Below the pieces are notes generated by a model. The model saw only the letters and a list, made by a program, of their open reading frames with translations, was not told where the DNA came from and ran no database searches. A stretch of DNA of 64,000 nt from Chrysaora quinquecirrha (Eukaryota > Cnidaria > Scyphozoa > Semaeostomeae > Pelagiidae): positions 2,698,450 through 2,762,449 of the forward strand of contig JACTAT010000006.1 in assembly GCA_014526335.1 (NCBI GenBank). Direction: 5' to 3'. Positions within the stretch are counted from its first letter, which is position 1. Each line of letters begins with the position of its first letter. Positions 12,255-23,179 of this stretch are shown here, one piece after another. Made by a program: the position numbers and the translations under genes.

Positions 12255-15200
12255 CTATGGGTTTATGTCCATGTCTACATCATTTTCCTCATCTGGTCTA
12301 CAGTTACCAGCTATTGGGTAAAATATCTTTTGGTTTCTAATTGTGTTGTCATTAAAGCCAAAGTCTCTTATTGTGGGATTATCTTTTCGTCGACCCATAG
12401 ATCTTTGTCTCCCAAAATAGTTCTCCAAAGGGTCTTGGCAAAACCGCTCGGTAAGCACATAGGAAACTCCATTTTGAATCAAGTACTTTGTTAGCTCTAT
12501 AACAGATTGTGTTGTTATCTTTATTCCTTCATACGTCTGCCAGGAAATAAACATGTTATTTTTATCACCTTGAGAAAAATTTCCCATTCTTGCTTCAATG
12601 GATTCTTGCCAATCACTGAAATATTTTAAAAAGGTTTCTTTCAGCCATGTGAACCTTTCATCATGCTCAGAGGAGAATGGCTTCAAAAATGGTTTTTGCT
12701 TTGTGACAAACTCTGACGAGTTTCTAACATTCAGACAATCAAAAATTTGTCCATCATCAAGCAAAATGTTGCAGTTCTTTTTGCTTGGGTTGAGCCAAAT
12801 GTTTGAAGCACCTTACCCACAGATTCACTTAAAACTTGGGCAGCCAGTCGTACATTCATGCAAGAAAATGGAGTGAGTTTAACATGATCATATGTTAGCT
12901 TTGGCAGTAGATGAAGCCCACATTCGATATCTTCATAGAATATGTCAGAAATGTGACTCCAAAGGATAGGCATGCCATCATTCCACAATAGCCGACTTGA
13001 TTTCTGACCACCTGACTTGTACATACAGTTTCGTGCTGTTTTGATGAGATGTGGTGGGTCAGCAAAAAAGTAAATATATCTGGGTGCCTGATCATCTGCA
13101 AATATATTTACTGTTTTGTACACCATTTCACTTTCTTGTGCTTCATCAAGCAAATAGGAATGCATCCTATAAAACCTCCGGTTGGCAGATGCACCATCAC
13201 ATGTGACAGCGATTACCTTTAATTGGCATTTCAACTCGAGGATGCTTACAGCTTTCCAAAATACAGCAAACAGTTGTTGAGATGTAGCACTTGTTGTTGC
13301 AAAATTAGCAAAGCTAAATTTGAAAGGGTTAACTACCCCCCTGACCAGGTACACAAGCACATGGGATGCAACTTCATTTGTTTTTTTCAGAGTCGCCAAA
13401 TTAAACTCAGTATCGCCAAAGTCAACAAAACCTATTAGTTGTCCAGTGTACTTGTCCCAAACTAGGTTTTCTTGGATTTTCATTTCATCTATAAGAACCA
13501 CGATATATTTTTCAATATCTGAGAAATCTTTTACCTTCTGGCACAGTTCCTCAATGATTTCCTTGTTAAACCCCTGCTTGGACGGATGTAGTTTTTATAG
13601 CTTCTCAACGTTCTCTGACTTGGTAGAACCAAAATTCCTGATTTTGTTTTTCATTGTATCTTAGCTCGTTATATGCTGCAGGAGATTTAGAGGCCAAGTT
13701 GAGACAAAACTTTATTACCATTGGGTGATACCTAATTCCTGATTGTGAGGACTGAAGGTATTTTTGTTGTTCCTCCCAAAAAAGTTTCATGAAGGGTGGT
13801 AATTTCTTTTCATCTGTATTTTGCATGATTGATACAATATCTTTACTCAGTTCTTTGTCAATGGGTACTGAACATTTTTCAAGCTCTGCTCTTATTTCCA
13901 TGACTTCCCTCTGTAAATCTTTGTTCTCCAATCGATATTCTTGCATAGCAAGGATGATTCTTTGTGAAGAAGTTTTGCTAATTGGGGCTTTTGCTTTAGC
14001 TGGCAATAACATTGCATTACTCTTTCTTTTAAGACTACATAACTCCTTTCCTTCTGTATTTTTGCAATTTTCACATTTTCCTGGTTGATCAGTTAGAAGC
14101 ATACATGTCTCAGCTCTACTGTATTTAATTTGATTAAGTGGGTACATGCTATCTTCATCTGAAAAAAGCTCAAACTTCTTTGGTATACAGTGGTGAATGA
14201 TAGCTCCACTCTTTGCTGCAAACTCATTATCAATACCAGGACAAACATACCTTTTTGTCAAAGCTGCAATCAAATTTGAAACTGTGACATTACGCATTGA
14301 TCTTTTATAAACAATATAAAAGTCATGATCATGTGGTAAATTCCAGCCATAAAACCTCACTGTAAATGAAAGACTGTCGTCAATAAATAATTCATACTGG
14401 GGAAGAAGATACTCAGCAACATTTTTTGAAACCCTGATGAAACTTTCTACTGTGGTGTCAACTTGCCAACCATCTAGTTTTAACTTTAATGTTCTTTCAG
14501 TTAGTTCCCTGAAAGTAGAATAACATGCTGAATGTTGTAGTGTTGGGGTACTGATTTCTCTTTTTGCTGCAATTGACTTGGCTGATGACCTTGGCTCCTT
14601 ACTTTGGCTGTAAATAAAACAAATCAAGCATTGACTCGTTTGGTTACTTTTTAAGTAACAGTCTGAGGATGAAATAAAGATAAGGCATGTTTTGCCAAAA
14701 TACATGAAGTTTCAAAGGTTGCTGTACAGCACAGTTGAAATATTTACCTTTGGGTTATGATTGACTTCACAGGTAAATTCAAAGAAGGAATTGCACCTGG
14801 TTTTAAAGTCTTTCTAGCTGGATCTGTAAATAATTAAAGAAATTCATCAATTGGTTCAAAAGTACAAAACATCAACATATCCACGGTCTGCGCCTGCCTG
14901 TCATGAATAGAAATTCGCAGACAAGAATTCATTGTCACAAGTCGAGAAATCAAGTGACATTTTGCTCAAAATATATCTAAACCTTGCATTGAATACGATA
15001 CCAAAAGATCAATAACACTTACGGTGAATTATTTGCTCGGCATCGTAATGTTTTTCGCAAATGTACACTCGGTTTTCTTCGATCTGTTTTCTCAAATTTT
15101 GTCAACCACGCGGTCTTTGGTAATAATACATATAAGTTTTCACGCCAATTGCTGTTGAATTCGTCTTTACCAGCAGGTACTTTAAATATCGCGACTCCTT

Positions 15201-15257
15201 GAATTTTTCAGTCCTCGAAGTATAACAGTTATAAATCGAACAATTTGCTCCTGGCAT
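12255..15257 (-). pseudogene. THAP-domain P-element transposase, copy A
   Basis: Exon 1 (15,257-15,023) encodes a C2CH THAP finger: MPGANCSIYNCY at the start, a frameshifted middle, and VYICEKHYDAEQIIH at the end before a GTAAGT donor. Exon 2 (14,823-14,748) has GAIPSLNLP, the AVPT-like close of the THAP domain. Exon 3 (from 14,607) has a leucine-zipper-like stretch (YRLENKDLQREVMEIRAELE), then catalytic-core motifs [29 protein letters not shown] and [12 protein letters not shown], and the C-terminal signature LTERFCQDPLENYFGRQR. The family cuts and pastes DNA through an RNase H-like fold. Frameshifts near 15,140, 13,600, 13,580 and 12,750 make it inactive, but it is the less damaged copy. 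Confidence 0.88.
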
Positions 15258-15403
15258 TATAAAACTAAAAGGTGTGATCGCTCTGCTTTTACCCATTTTG
15301 TTTTCTTCACAGCTTTGGACCTTCCGCGAAGTTTCTATGCACTCTCAAGTAGCCTGGGAACTAAAAAACCTTCACAATAAGATAGAACAATAGATCATTG
15401 TTA

Positions 15404-15436
15404 GCTTCCAGACTATAGTTTTCTCTTATGACTATG
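15404..15436 (-). repeat. Right terminal inverted repeat of P element, copy A
   Basis: Ends ...CTCTTATGACTATG and pairs with 10,734-10,766. The base after it (15,437) starts sequence that lies 140 bp further away in copy B. Confidence 0.85.
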
Positions 15437-15471
15437 TCATACAGTGTACCAGATGCACAAATCGTAGCAGA

Positions 15472-17027
15472 TTGCCTAAAGTAAATGACAATCATATGTG
15501 CAGGGTCTCCTCTGTTATTACGATGTGCATTGCCAATAGGGTAAATCCAGAAGAGGATGTATCGTATGACAATGCTTATTTCGATGAAATTTCCAGACAT
15601 AGCGATGTCTATGAATCAAGTAGTAACAAAAGCAACAGTGTAACTTGCATAAGCATTGGCAGCAGTGATAATTGCTGCATTGATGAAAATGTTAACCAAA
15701 GTAGATTCTGTAATAGTTAGAATGTTAAGGATGATTGTTTTGACAGTTCTTCCTCGACAAGCAGCGGTTTCTTTGATTCATTTCCTGTGAAAAGTTCCTG
15801 CATGCAAACACAGAAAACAATTTGGATGATCTCTGGATAGTTTCACTTCATTCTGATGAATACAACTGATTTTATCAGTGTTTGAAACTGGAGGTCTCTT
15901 GCAAAAACTGCTGTCAAGTTGTGAGGTCACAATGACAAGTTGGATTGTCATTGTATACTGCAAGTCAATCGAAAAAAGCAAATGTGAGTCACAATTGTTT
16001 CAATATCTCCACTCAGTGTAGGGTCATTTTCATTTTTATTGGCTCACATGAAGTACAAATCTTTCCTTTTTTGTTTGATCATATTTTTGTTGCGTTTTTA
16101 GCATTATAACTATATTGAAATAATTTTCCGATTTTTCTGACATCACATTGATGTGCAGCTTCTCTTCGGCCTGTGGATTTCAAAATTTTGCTTTGGTAGA
16201 AATAAGGTAACACGTAAGCCACAGAAACTACCAAAAAATTTCATGCAAAACTCTGGTTTGAGCGGTAGTGCTTCACAGAAATGGTGTCTGCTACAGCTTC
16301 TCCCAATAATCTTTGGCCATTCGATGAATAGGGAATTTAAAAGATGGGATATATATCTTCAGTTTAGCGAAATCAATGACGTGGTCTTTGCTTCTTGTGG
16401 TACAAAAGTTGTAGTTAAAAAACAGTTCAAAAAACAATTTGCCATGCATTTTCCTGATATCTTCACACCAAAATGCATTTCTTGGGTTATTATCCACTAA
16501 TGACTGTAGAGTATTGTTCCACTCAAAAACCTTTGCTGCATGAGATTTGAAGCGAAACATCAGTACTCTAATTTCAAACATCTTGCAAACACAAACTTCA
16601 ACTTTCAAAATATCGCCAGTAGTCTTTCCAGTAGTCTTTCAAAATATCGGCATCACATTTGATCACTGAAATACAAAAAATAACAGAAGGTAGTGGGCAA
16701 TAAGATCCTTTGTCATCAAAAGAACTTAAACCTGGCACTGTGAAGTACCAAGTAGATGATATCTTCATCCTGGCGGCAATTACTGAAGACACATTTCAAA
16801 TATTTTTACAACTGGTACAAATAATCAAAATATGTGCAATATGGCTAATCTGTGGCCAGTTATATGCCCCAATCTATTTTGACAAGCAAGCTCATTCATT
16901 CAAAGAAGGAGACACAACAAAATGGATTGCAATGCAGCCAGGAGTGGATATATATAAAGTTGACCTATATAAAGGCACCCTTGGAGAGATGCATGTTGTA
17001 CTTAAACACCCTCCTTGCTTTAATTAA
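15472..17027 (+). pseudogene. Transposon protein with MRFEAKH block, copy A
   Basis: An acidic, serine-rich stretch (15,472-15,720) is followed, after stops, by 16,153-16,500 with SGSASQKWCLLQLLPIIFG, FSEINDVVFASCGTKV and FAMHFPDIFTPK. A shifted frame near 16,545 then gives MRFEAKHQYSNFKHLANTNF. I recognise this order (ASQKW...LRLLP, DIVFAP, PKHHF..HYP, MRFEAKH, NFKNI, RHQ) from transposon-derived proteins widespread in invertebrates and fish; its layout recalls the C-terminal part of CACTA/TNP2 proteins. The last exon (16,740-17,027) reads VKYQVDDIFILAAI and WIAMQPGVDIYKVDL to a stop beside an AATAAA poly(A) signal. Frameshifts disable it. It may belong to the same interrupted gene or element as the PHD exons. 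Confidence 0.5.
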
Positions 17028-17117
17028 TAAAAAGAAAAATACTTCATTACTGATAAAAACAATAAGAATAAAAATTATTATGAAATGGAAATAAAAAACA
17101 ATAAAAGACAAAACTAG

Positions 17118-17613
17118 AAAAAATTTGACTGCTTTGTCTTTCATTGTTGAATAAAACTTGATAGTCTGCATTTGTCGCGATCTCCTTTGTTATCTTTCCT
17201 TGAGGGAAAGGACTCTGCTATAATATAAACACTGTAACTGATTTATGATGCGAGCTTTTTGTAAACAGTTGCGCCACATAGTTATCGTTTTTCATATCGC
17301 TCATAAGATCATCAAGAATTATTATACAGTCGCTAGCTTCCTGCAGCTTTTTCTTGTCTAACCCAGTAATAAACTCAATATGCGAACTGCCAAATTCCGT
17401 TTTTAATTTATCAAATTCTTTAGGCTGTTCTACCCCATAAAACCATAATATCTTTTTTAAAAGCTTCCCTTTCGAATCATCCGTTAATTCTTTCCATTTC
17501 CGCAAGAACTCCACCAACCAATATGTTTTTCCACAGCCTGACCTTCCAGTTAATAAAACCGTAAACGGATTATTCAATCTCATGTCGATTATCTCCGGTT
17601 TTTCTGACAACAC
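17118..17613 (-). pseudogene. A32/FtsK-type packaging ATPase relic, copy A
   Basis: The minus-strand frame has a Walker A loop in LLTGRSGCGKTYWLVEF, a Walker B strand in CIIILDDLM and a conserved LFTKSSHHKSVTVFIL segment. It then meets an in-frame stop at 17,218. The same frame continues past it with PFPQGK and VLFNNERQ, matching the rest of the family. This domain is the DNA-packaging motor of Polintons/Mavericks and adintoviruses (FtsK-HerA superfamily). The stop is shared with copy B, so it predates the duplication. No Polinton polymerase, integrase or capsid gene is visible nearby; it is a lone relic or the edge of a larger one. Confidence 0.75.
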
Positions 17614-17618
17614 ACTGT

Positions 17619-17826
17619 TTAACTCGGCATAATTTGCTTGTTTATTTCATGTCCTAAGCCGGACAATGTACTATTATCAAGCGGTGTTATTTCATTTCCA
17701 TCATCGATAAAACCGTCGTTGTCTTCTGCTAAATAAATATCATATTTTAAGCGTCGTGTCGGAACTTTGTACTTTTGCCTTTTAATTTGATTTTCATCGC
17801 TTGAATAAGAATCGACGTCATATTTT
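17619..17826 (-). pseudogene. Acidic open stretch just upstream of the ATPase, copy A
   Basis: A roughly 70-codon open stretch on the minus strand without its own ATG: KYDVDSYSSDENQIKRQKYK, then YLAEDNDGFIDDGNEITP and LGHEINKQ. It ends where the ATPase frame (AELNSVLSEKPEIIDM) begins in a frame one base away, so it could be the N-terminal part of the ATPase protein split by one indel, or a small gene that overlaps it. Both copies are identical in this respect. Confidence 0.35.
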
Positions 17827-17960
17827 CATTTATGCAACATCTTTTACTCTGTTTTTAGCTTTTGCTTACGATTTTTATCCGTACTTTATCGTGTGTAATT
17901 TCAATTTTACTTACTAACGACTTTTAGCGGTATTACTTCCAAAATTTTCCGTACAAAAAA

Positions 17961-18323
17961 TCAAGTGTCATAGTGAACTGGGTCACCATTGCGCGTGGAG
18001 CAGAACTCGATCCACTTTTTAATATGAGCGTAATATTGTTTCTTGGTAGAATCACGCCAAGCGGCCATGATTATTTCAACGGCGGAGTTTGAAAAACCGC
18101 ATTGCGAAGTTAGACAATCAAATTTAGTTTTGGATGCAATGGATGCACAATTTGTGGATATTCCGGTAATGTTAACAACTGGGGATGTGTTTGTAGCTTG
18201 ACTGGTGGAGCAGCAAGCAGACGTAACAGTAGTGGGTACCATATCTGAGTAGGCCAGTTGGGAACCACGGCAACTCCTGTCGCAAGATCGGACATAATTT
18301 TTTGTAGAACAGAAAGAATACAA
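17961..18323 (-). pseudogene. DIRS tyrosine recombinase, N-terminal part only, copy B
   Basis: A serine/threonine-rich leader is followed by SNSAVEIIMAAWRDSTKKQ and IKKWIEFCSTRNGDPVHY, the start of the SAM-like core-binding domain seen in DIRS recombinases. The catalytic R...HxxR...Y part is absent: the sequence meets the A/B junction at 17,955. This is the only recombinase sequence in the window and has no counterpart in copy A. Confidence 0.75.
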
Positions 18324-18339
18324 CTAAAAGGGGGAAAAC

Positions 18340-19010
18340 AATAAAATTGCATGTTAGTCCGTTTGGAACAGAAAGCGTAAATGCATCAATATGACAAGCT
18401 TTTGGATCTGGCCTTAAAGAACAATAAACAGGAAATTGTGCATTCAACCTAGATGCGAAAAGGTCAATGTCAGGTTGAAAATCAAGAACCAAAAAGGCAT
18501 TTTGCAAGGTTTTGGAATTCAGCATCCATTCAGCATCAGGATTTGTAAAAACTCTTGATGCCGTATCAGCGGAAACATTTTCAATTCCGGGAATATGGCA
18601 AGCGGTAAGCAAAATATTGTTTTGTTGACAAAAATCCCAAATTTGGACAGCAATTGAGTTAGAGGTGTCATTACGAGTCGTACCCTTGCGATTGATGATA
18701 AACACAGCAGTGGTATTGTCTAACATGATGCGAACTGCTTTGTCTCTTAAATCTGATTTGAAACTTTGCAATGCAAAAAGGGCAGCTAGTAGCTCGAGGG
18801 AGTTAATATGATATTGTTTTTTATAAGCAGACCATTGACCACCTTTGGTTATGCTGCCAATGGTAGCCCCCCATCCAAGGGAGGAGGCATCGGACGAAAT
18901 GGTGACATCATAGGGGTCCCGAGTTATATGCCCTTTGCTATGCGGCAAATTATGAAGCCACCAAACGATGTCCTGCAGACCAAGAACGCTGATAGCCATG
19001 ACTTTATCAA
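18340..19010 (-). pseudogene. DIRS RNase H domain, copy B
   Basis: Same protein as in copy A, from MAISVLGLQDIVWW at 18,999 through SSDASSLGWGA, NSLELLAAL, MLDNTTAVF and HIPGIENVSADTA. The frame continues past 18,340 toward the recombinase. It is fused out of frame to the RT, as in copy A. Confidence 0.85.
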
Positions 19011-19885
19011 AGTTGCCGCTGGAAAACTCGAGACCATGAAACCTAAAAGTTTAGCGAGATCGCGTATCTTGATTTTAGATGCATTAGCTTTGGGGAATGT
19101 CAAGCACTGCATTGTTTTGGTGTAACGTTTCTCTGTAAGAGTGACAGTCATACTGACAGAATCTAGGATGAAGCCTAAAAACGTAATTTGTTGCTTGGGA
19201 ATGAACTCTGATTTTTCAGGGTGAACAACAAACCCGAGTTTATCAAACAAACGAAAAGTGGCTTTGATTGTCTCAATGCAACCACTGTAAGCCTCATGTT
19301 GCAAATAAATATCATCAATATAGCTGGATATAATATGCCCTTGCTGCCTCAAAATTGACAAGAGAGGCTTAAGTAAGTTTGTAAATTTACGTGGACACGA
19401 GGCAAGGCCAATAGGAAAAGCAGTATACTGATATAAGTGTCCAAGAAACTGAAATTTTAAATATCGCTGATAAGCAGGTTGAATAGGCACTCTATAATAA
19501 GCGTCCTTTAAATCAATCGAGGCCATCCAACAATGAGGTGTAATTGTAGCCATTAGTGACTGAATAGCGTCCATTTTAAAATGGAAATAGCTAACGGAAG
19601 TATTTAATTGTTTGAGGTTTAGGATAGTCGAATTTTATTATCTGGTTTAGGCACTGTAAATATCGGAGAAATGAACTCGTATTTTTCATGTTCACAGGCA
19701 ACCAGAACGCCCTTTTGCAGCAAAGAATCAATTTCAGATTTAACAGCCGCAATATGATCATTTGCAATGTGATTATTTGGACAGATAGAGTTCAAGGGGG
19801 GAGAATTTATAAATTCAATGATATCTCCCTGAACTATTTGGAGAATATAGGCGTCAGGCGTAAGTTCCGCCAATGAGGTAAACAA
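18924..19885 (-). pseudogene. DIRS reverse transcriptase, copy B
   Basis: The catalytic frame runs unbroken for 216 codons from 19,574: SIDLKDAYYRVPI, FPIGLASCPRKF, YIDDIYL, then GFVVHPEKSEF, ITFLGFILDS and the thumb-like region, longer than in A because the 1-base loss near 4,140 is absent. The N-terminal part (19,885-19,619) again ends after NKIRLS at the shared frameshift. The order and YIDD box are DIRS-like. Confidence 0.87.
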
Positions 19886-19982
19886 TGCCTTATTTGGCCG
19901 GCGGAAAATTTTTTAACTCGTTCACGTAAATATGGCAGCAAATGAGAATCAAGTAAAATGAGAAAATAATTTACCGAGTTAT

Positions 19983-21298
19983 CTATTGCTGCCAGTTCTT
20001 GGAAAACTTCTTTTTGGGTTGGAACTGGGTCTGGTTTCTCCTGGGAGGATATGACATCCTCCCTCTCTGTGATAAAAAAGACTGGCTGTTGGAAGAACGC
20101 TGGGCATAATTCTGAAAACGAGACTTATCTTGAGCCCTGCGATTTTTCGACACAGGCTTCTGAACAATGGGACCAACAGCTTTAATATCTTGCATTGTTT
20201 TAGAGATATCGTCACCAAAAGGTATTTGCCTGGTTTGGTGGAACGATTACAGGCCGACTTATAATCTTGATGTATAAAGGGGCATAAGGCCTCTTTACGG
20301 CAATAAGAAAGCTCTCGAGAGGCAGACCCAAGTAAAGACGTCACGTCTACAAGATGGGTGACTAAACCCTGATAATCTGGTGGCTTACTAGCATTTTTAG
20401 CTGTGAGTAAGTCATTGAGTGAGGTGGCAATAGCACCAGAACTAGCAACCAGAGAATCTTGTAACCCGATAAAGGCTCTGTCAGTAGCCTTAGCCTCCGG
20501 GCGCAGTGAACTCCAAATGTGCTCATTTACCGGGGGTCAAAAAATTGTATTACAGTTCTCAGGTACAGAATACTTTGCTCTGAGTTTCTTTTGCTGCGCA
20601 TTGGTCAAATAGGCGCTGAAGTGGGAATTTATAAGATGGGCCAACTTTTCCGAAATTGGAGGCCCTGACGGCGCAGAAAGGCTTGTTGAAGTTTCAAAGC
20701 CGTCAAGAAATTCCTCAGTTGTTTTGGCAGCCACGGCCTGATCATCTTTAGGATCAGGCTGATCATGTGTCTCGCAATTAACGCCATGATCTAAAGGATC
20801 CATTTCAGGATCTGCAAAAAGACTGACTACGTCATCATCTGAAATGTCACTGTAGCGATCATTGTCACTATCATTGGCAACAGAAGCTGCATGGGGCTCA
20901 GTGTCGATTTTCATTCCATGAAGGGAGCACTGAGGGTCTAACATGACAGAAAACGAGTTCGATGCCACAGTGGTCGCCTTCTGTTGACCTGAAGCAACAT
21001 AAGTTGCAGGAGAACTCTCTCTCAGAATTTTGCCACTAGGCCGAGAGGAAGTGGGCTCATCATCCTCAAAGGGTGCCCGACGCTTACGAGAATCTTTCAT
21101 TTTATTCTGGGAGACAAGGCCTACTAATAATTGATTAGAAGCCTGAATACTGTGATGCATGCTTTGAAGAATGTCTAACAGTTCTGTAGATTCTGTCGAA
21201 ACAGAAGCGAGAGTCACAGCAGAATTTGCTGTGACGCAGTTGTTTTTCGAAGGTTCTTCACTACCTTGGCTCGATGCCAAGTCTGTAGTTTTATCCAT
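19983..21298 (-). pseudogene. DIRS gag-like protein, copy B
   Basis: Start ATG at 21,298 (MDKTTDLASSQGSEEPS). The N-terminal half, mostly lost in A, is intact here: VTLASVSTESTELL, RKRRAPFEDDEPTSSRPSG, an acidic run DNDRYSDISDDDVVSLF and FLDGFETSTSLSAPSGPP. A stop after NCNTIF at 20,537 and a 1-base change at about 20,219 split the C-terminal half, which ends in the same basic, glutamine-rich tail at 19,983. Together A and B show the full domain order, but neither is intact. Confidence 0.75.
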
Positions 21299-21546
21299 AA
21301 CGCTGAAAATATTCAAAGAAAAATACAAATGTAAATGTAGAATACTTATCTCGAGAAAGAACTATGAAGAACTAGGAGTTAAACCAAGAAAGCCAAGAAT
21401 AGGATAAACAACATGGAAGGCCAAATTTTGCTCTAAATTTCAACGACTGGCTTGCACAATGCTAACCACACAATTGGTTTTGCACGGCTGTCGCGCTCTC
21501 TCTCGTACTCCTCCGTAGCACTGTAGGCTGATGATGAAATAGAATT

Positions 21547-21831
21547 TAGGTTCGGATAATCGAGGTTCGGATAATCGAGGATGTACTGTACCTGCTTCAA
21601 ATTTGTGCCTTCACTTGACATATACATTTCACCATTATCCATCTGTACTTAATATGCGAAATTTTTCTCAAAGGTTGACATTGGCACATTCAACATAGTG
21701 ATGCAACAATTACAATAGGCTGCAACAATTACAATGAAAATCATCGAAACCTTTTTGTGAGTATTGTTTCTATAGCTACTATTACTCTAAAATCACATTT
21801 TAGAGAATGCTTAATTTTTTCGTATATGGAT
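21547..21831. repeat. Copy B-only 285 bp with pogo/Tigger-like end
   Basis: Present in B, absent from A at 6,217. It starts with two tandem GGTTCGGATAATCGA units followed by 'GGATGTACTGTA', the style of a pogo/Tigger terminal repeat seen in reverse. The right part has a CACATTTTAG acceptor-like site and a short open stretch running into the basic PHD-gene exon. So the segment may be an old sequence lost from A rather than a new insertion in B; a second terminal repeat is not visible. Confidence 0.4.
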
Positions 21832-23179
21832 AGAATTCGCAAACTTTTTCCAAAATCAACTTTCCCTGCAGGTGGCTCTGCCAAAAAGAAGAGGTAATGT
21901 ATCTTAATCCTCTTGGGGAATCTGAGCATCAGCTGGCAAAGATAAAAAGAAACAGGAGGTAGGTAATATTCCTATAATTATAGATTGTTCATTACCTTAT
22001 AGGTGCTGGAGAGTTAAACAATCAATGTCTATTTAGGAATTTTTGCTTTGTAAGAGCAAAAGCTTTCCCTACCAGCCTACCGAAAGATTGGTCTATGAAA
22101 ACTGAGCCTCATCCATGGCAATTTACTTTGGTCAGCTGCGGCATATTCACACTGCAGGTTAGGTTCTTTGTACTTTTTAGTCCGTTGTTTTTGCCGTTTT
22201 CAGAAGCAGTTTATGAAAACAAGTTTTGTTGGTCGGAATATTAAATGCTACATTCCTTCATTCATATTAACAAATTAGACATCATATAAAAGAGAATCCA
22301 TTCTTCCATTTCAGTTTGCAGAGATAGTTCTAAAGCAGGAGTCACTTGCATTCAAGATGGGTGTAGATGAAGTTGCCGATTACAGGAAGAAAATTGGATT
22401 AATCCTATAGTCAGGTAATTATCAACAACTTGGATATCACAACCAAAGAATCGAGGTCGAGAGATCGAGCATGCATGGCACGTTTGCTGGAGATGACCAA
22501 TGGGTAAGAATGATTGATCGATTTATTAGATTCATTTGGTACAATAAAATCCCCACACACACAAACCAATGTCTAATTTCAGAAAATATTGTCACATTTC
22601 TCTTTTATTTAGATTGCATTCAGTTGTTTGCAATGGTTTCATCTGAAATGCGGAAACGTGTCAATGACGAAATAGATGTTTTTGGAATGCCGAGCATGTC
22701 TTACGAGCAGCACCGATGCATTAAATGACATCCACAATAAAGATCACAGTATGGAAAATACTTCCACACCAAAAGCCGATATAAACAAAATGAGGAGGGC
22801 AAGGAGAAGAAGAAAGTAGGCCGGTAGCCTGGACAAGGCCTCTGCAGGAGTACAAGGAAGACAGCCCCCAGAGAAGGAATACGACTTTGACCTTCTTCTC
22901 ACAAACAAAAAGGCAAAGCAGTCCCAGAGTTGCTACAAAAATTTTGAGCTACATGGCCCAGGAAATTTAATGGTCCCAAAATTTGCCAGTTTTCAAGCGC
23001 CTACAAAGAAAGGTATGAGAGAATCAACTTGCAATTACTATTTTTGTGTTACCCTGAGCTTGAAAGAAATATTCGGACGGGATTTTACCTTTCGAAAAGT
23101 TCAAATTGCAAAGGAAGTCAGAGAAAAACTCACTGCTTATAACGTACATTGGCTAAAGAAGAAACAAAATTCCCGCTGA
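21800..23179 (+). pseudogene. Exons of a transposon-type gene with PHD-like finger, copy B
   Basis: Counterpart of 6,236-7,559. In B the basic first exon is longer at its left (MDRIRKLFPKSTFPAGG) because the 285-bp segment is retained. The WFHxxC...CxxC block lies at about 22,615-22,700, and the DFTFRKVQIAKEVREKL segment ends at 23,177. A 1-base insertion near 22,482 changes the frame of the exon before the finger. Decayed like copy A. Confidence 0.45.

Larger units (their letters stand above)
10734..15436. mobile_element. P element (THAP-transposase family), copy A
   Basis: A 4,703-bp element bounded by inverted repeats starting CATAGTCATAAG (left from 10,734, right ending 15,436). About 33 bp pair closely and similarity extends further inward. 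The CAT start and the encoded THAP transposase fit the P superfamily. Two genes converge inside: a zinc-finger gene on plus and the transposase on minus. Unlike copy B there is no flanking target-site duplication, and DNA next to both ends is missing compared with B. Confidence 0.88.
3231..17954. repeat. Copy A of a tandem 15-16 kb nested-transposon unit
   Basis: From 3,231 to 17,954 the sequence matches 18,307-33,913 almost base for base. Differences are scattered substitutions, 1-base indels and four larger losses in A: about 247 bp at 5,755 (B 20,827-21,073), 285 bp at 6,217 (B 21,547-21,831), 188 bp at 10,732 (B 26,365-26,552) and 140 bp at 15,436 (B 31,260-31,399). A C-run of 4 here is 15 in B (25,432-25,446). 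Contents are DIRS, PHD gene, P element, MRFEAKH gene and ATPase relic. Its right end (...ccgtac at 17,954) is joined directly to DIRS recombinase sequence. Confidence 0.95.
17955..21546 (-). mobile_element. DIRS-type retrotransposon, copy B, truncated in recombinase
   Basis: Minus-strand order gag, RT, RNase H, recombinase start. The 3' end is cut at 17,955 inside the recombinase. The 5' side is unclear: similarity with copy A resumes around the gag leader (21,298-21,546), beyond which copy B has 285 bp absent from A. Frameshifts between RT segments are shared with A. Confidence 0.85.

Noticed and set aside
16291..16608. Minus-strand 105-codon frame (VEVCVCKMFEIRVLMFRFKS...)
   Set aside because: Antisense of the plus-strand exon with the ASQKW...MRFEAKH order; the plus-strand reading matches a known family and ends at a poly(A) signal, the minus does not.
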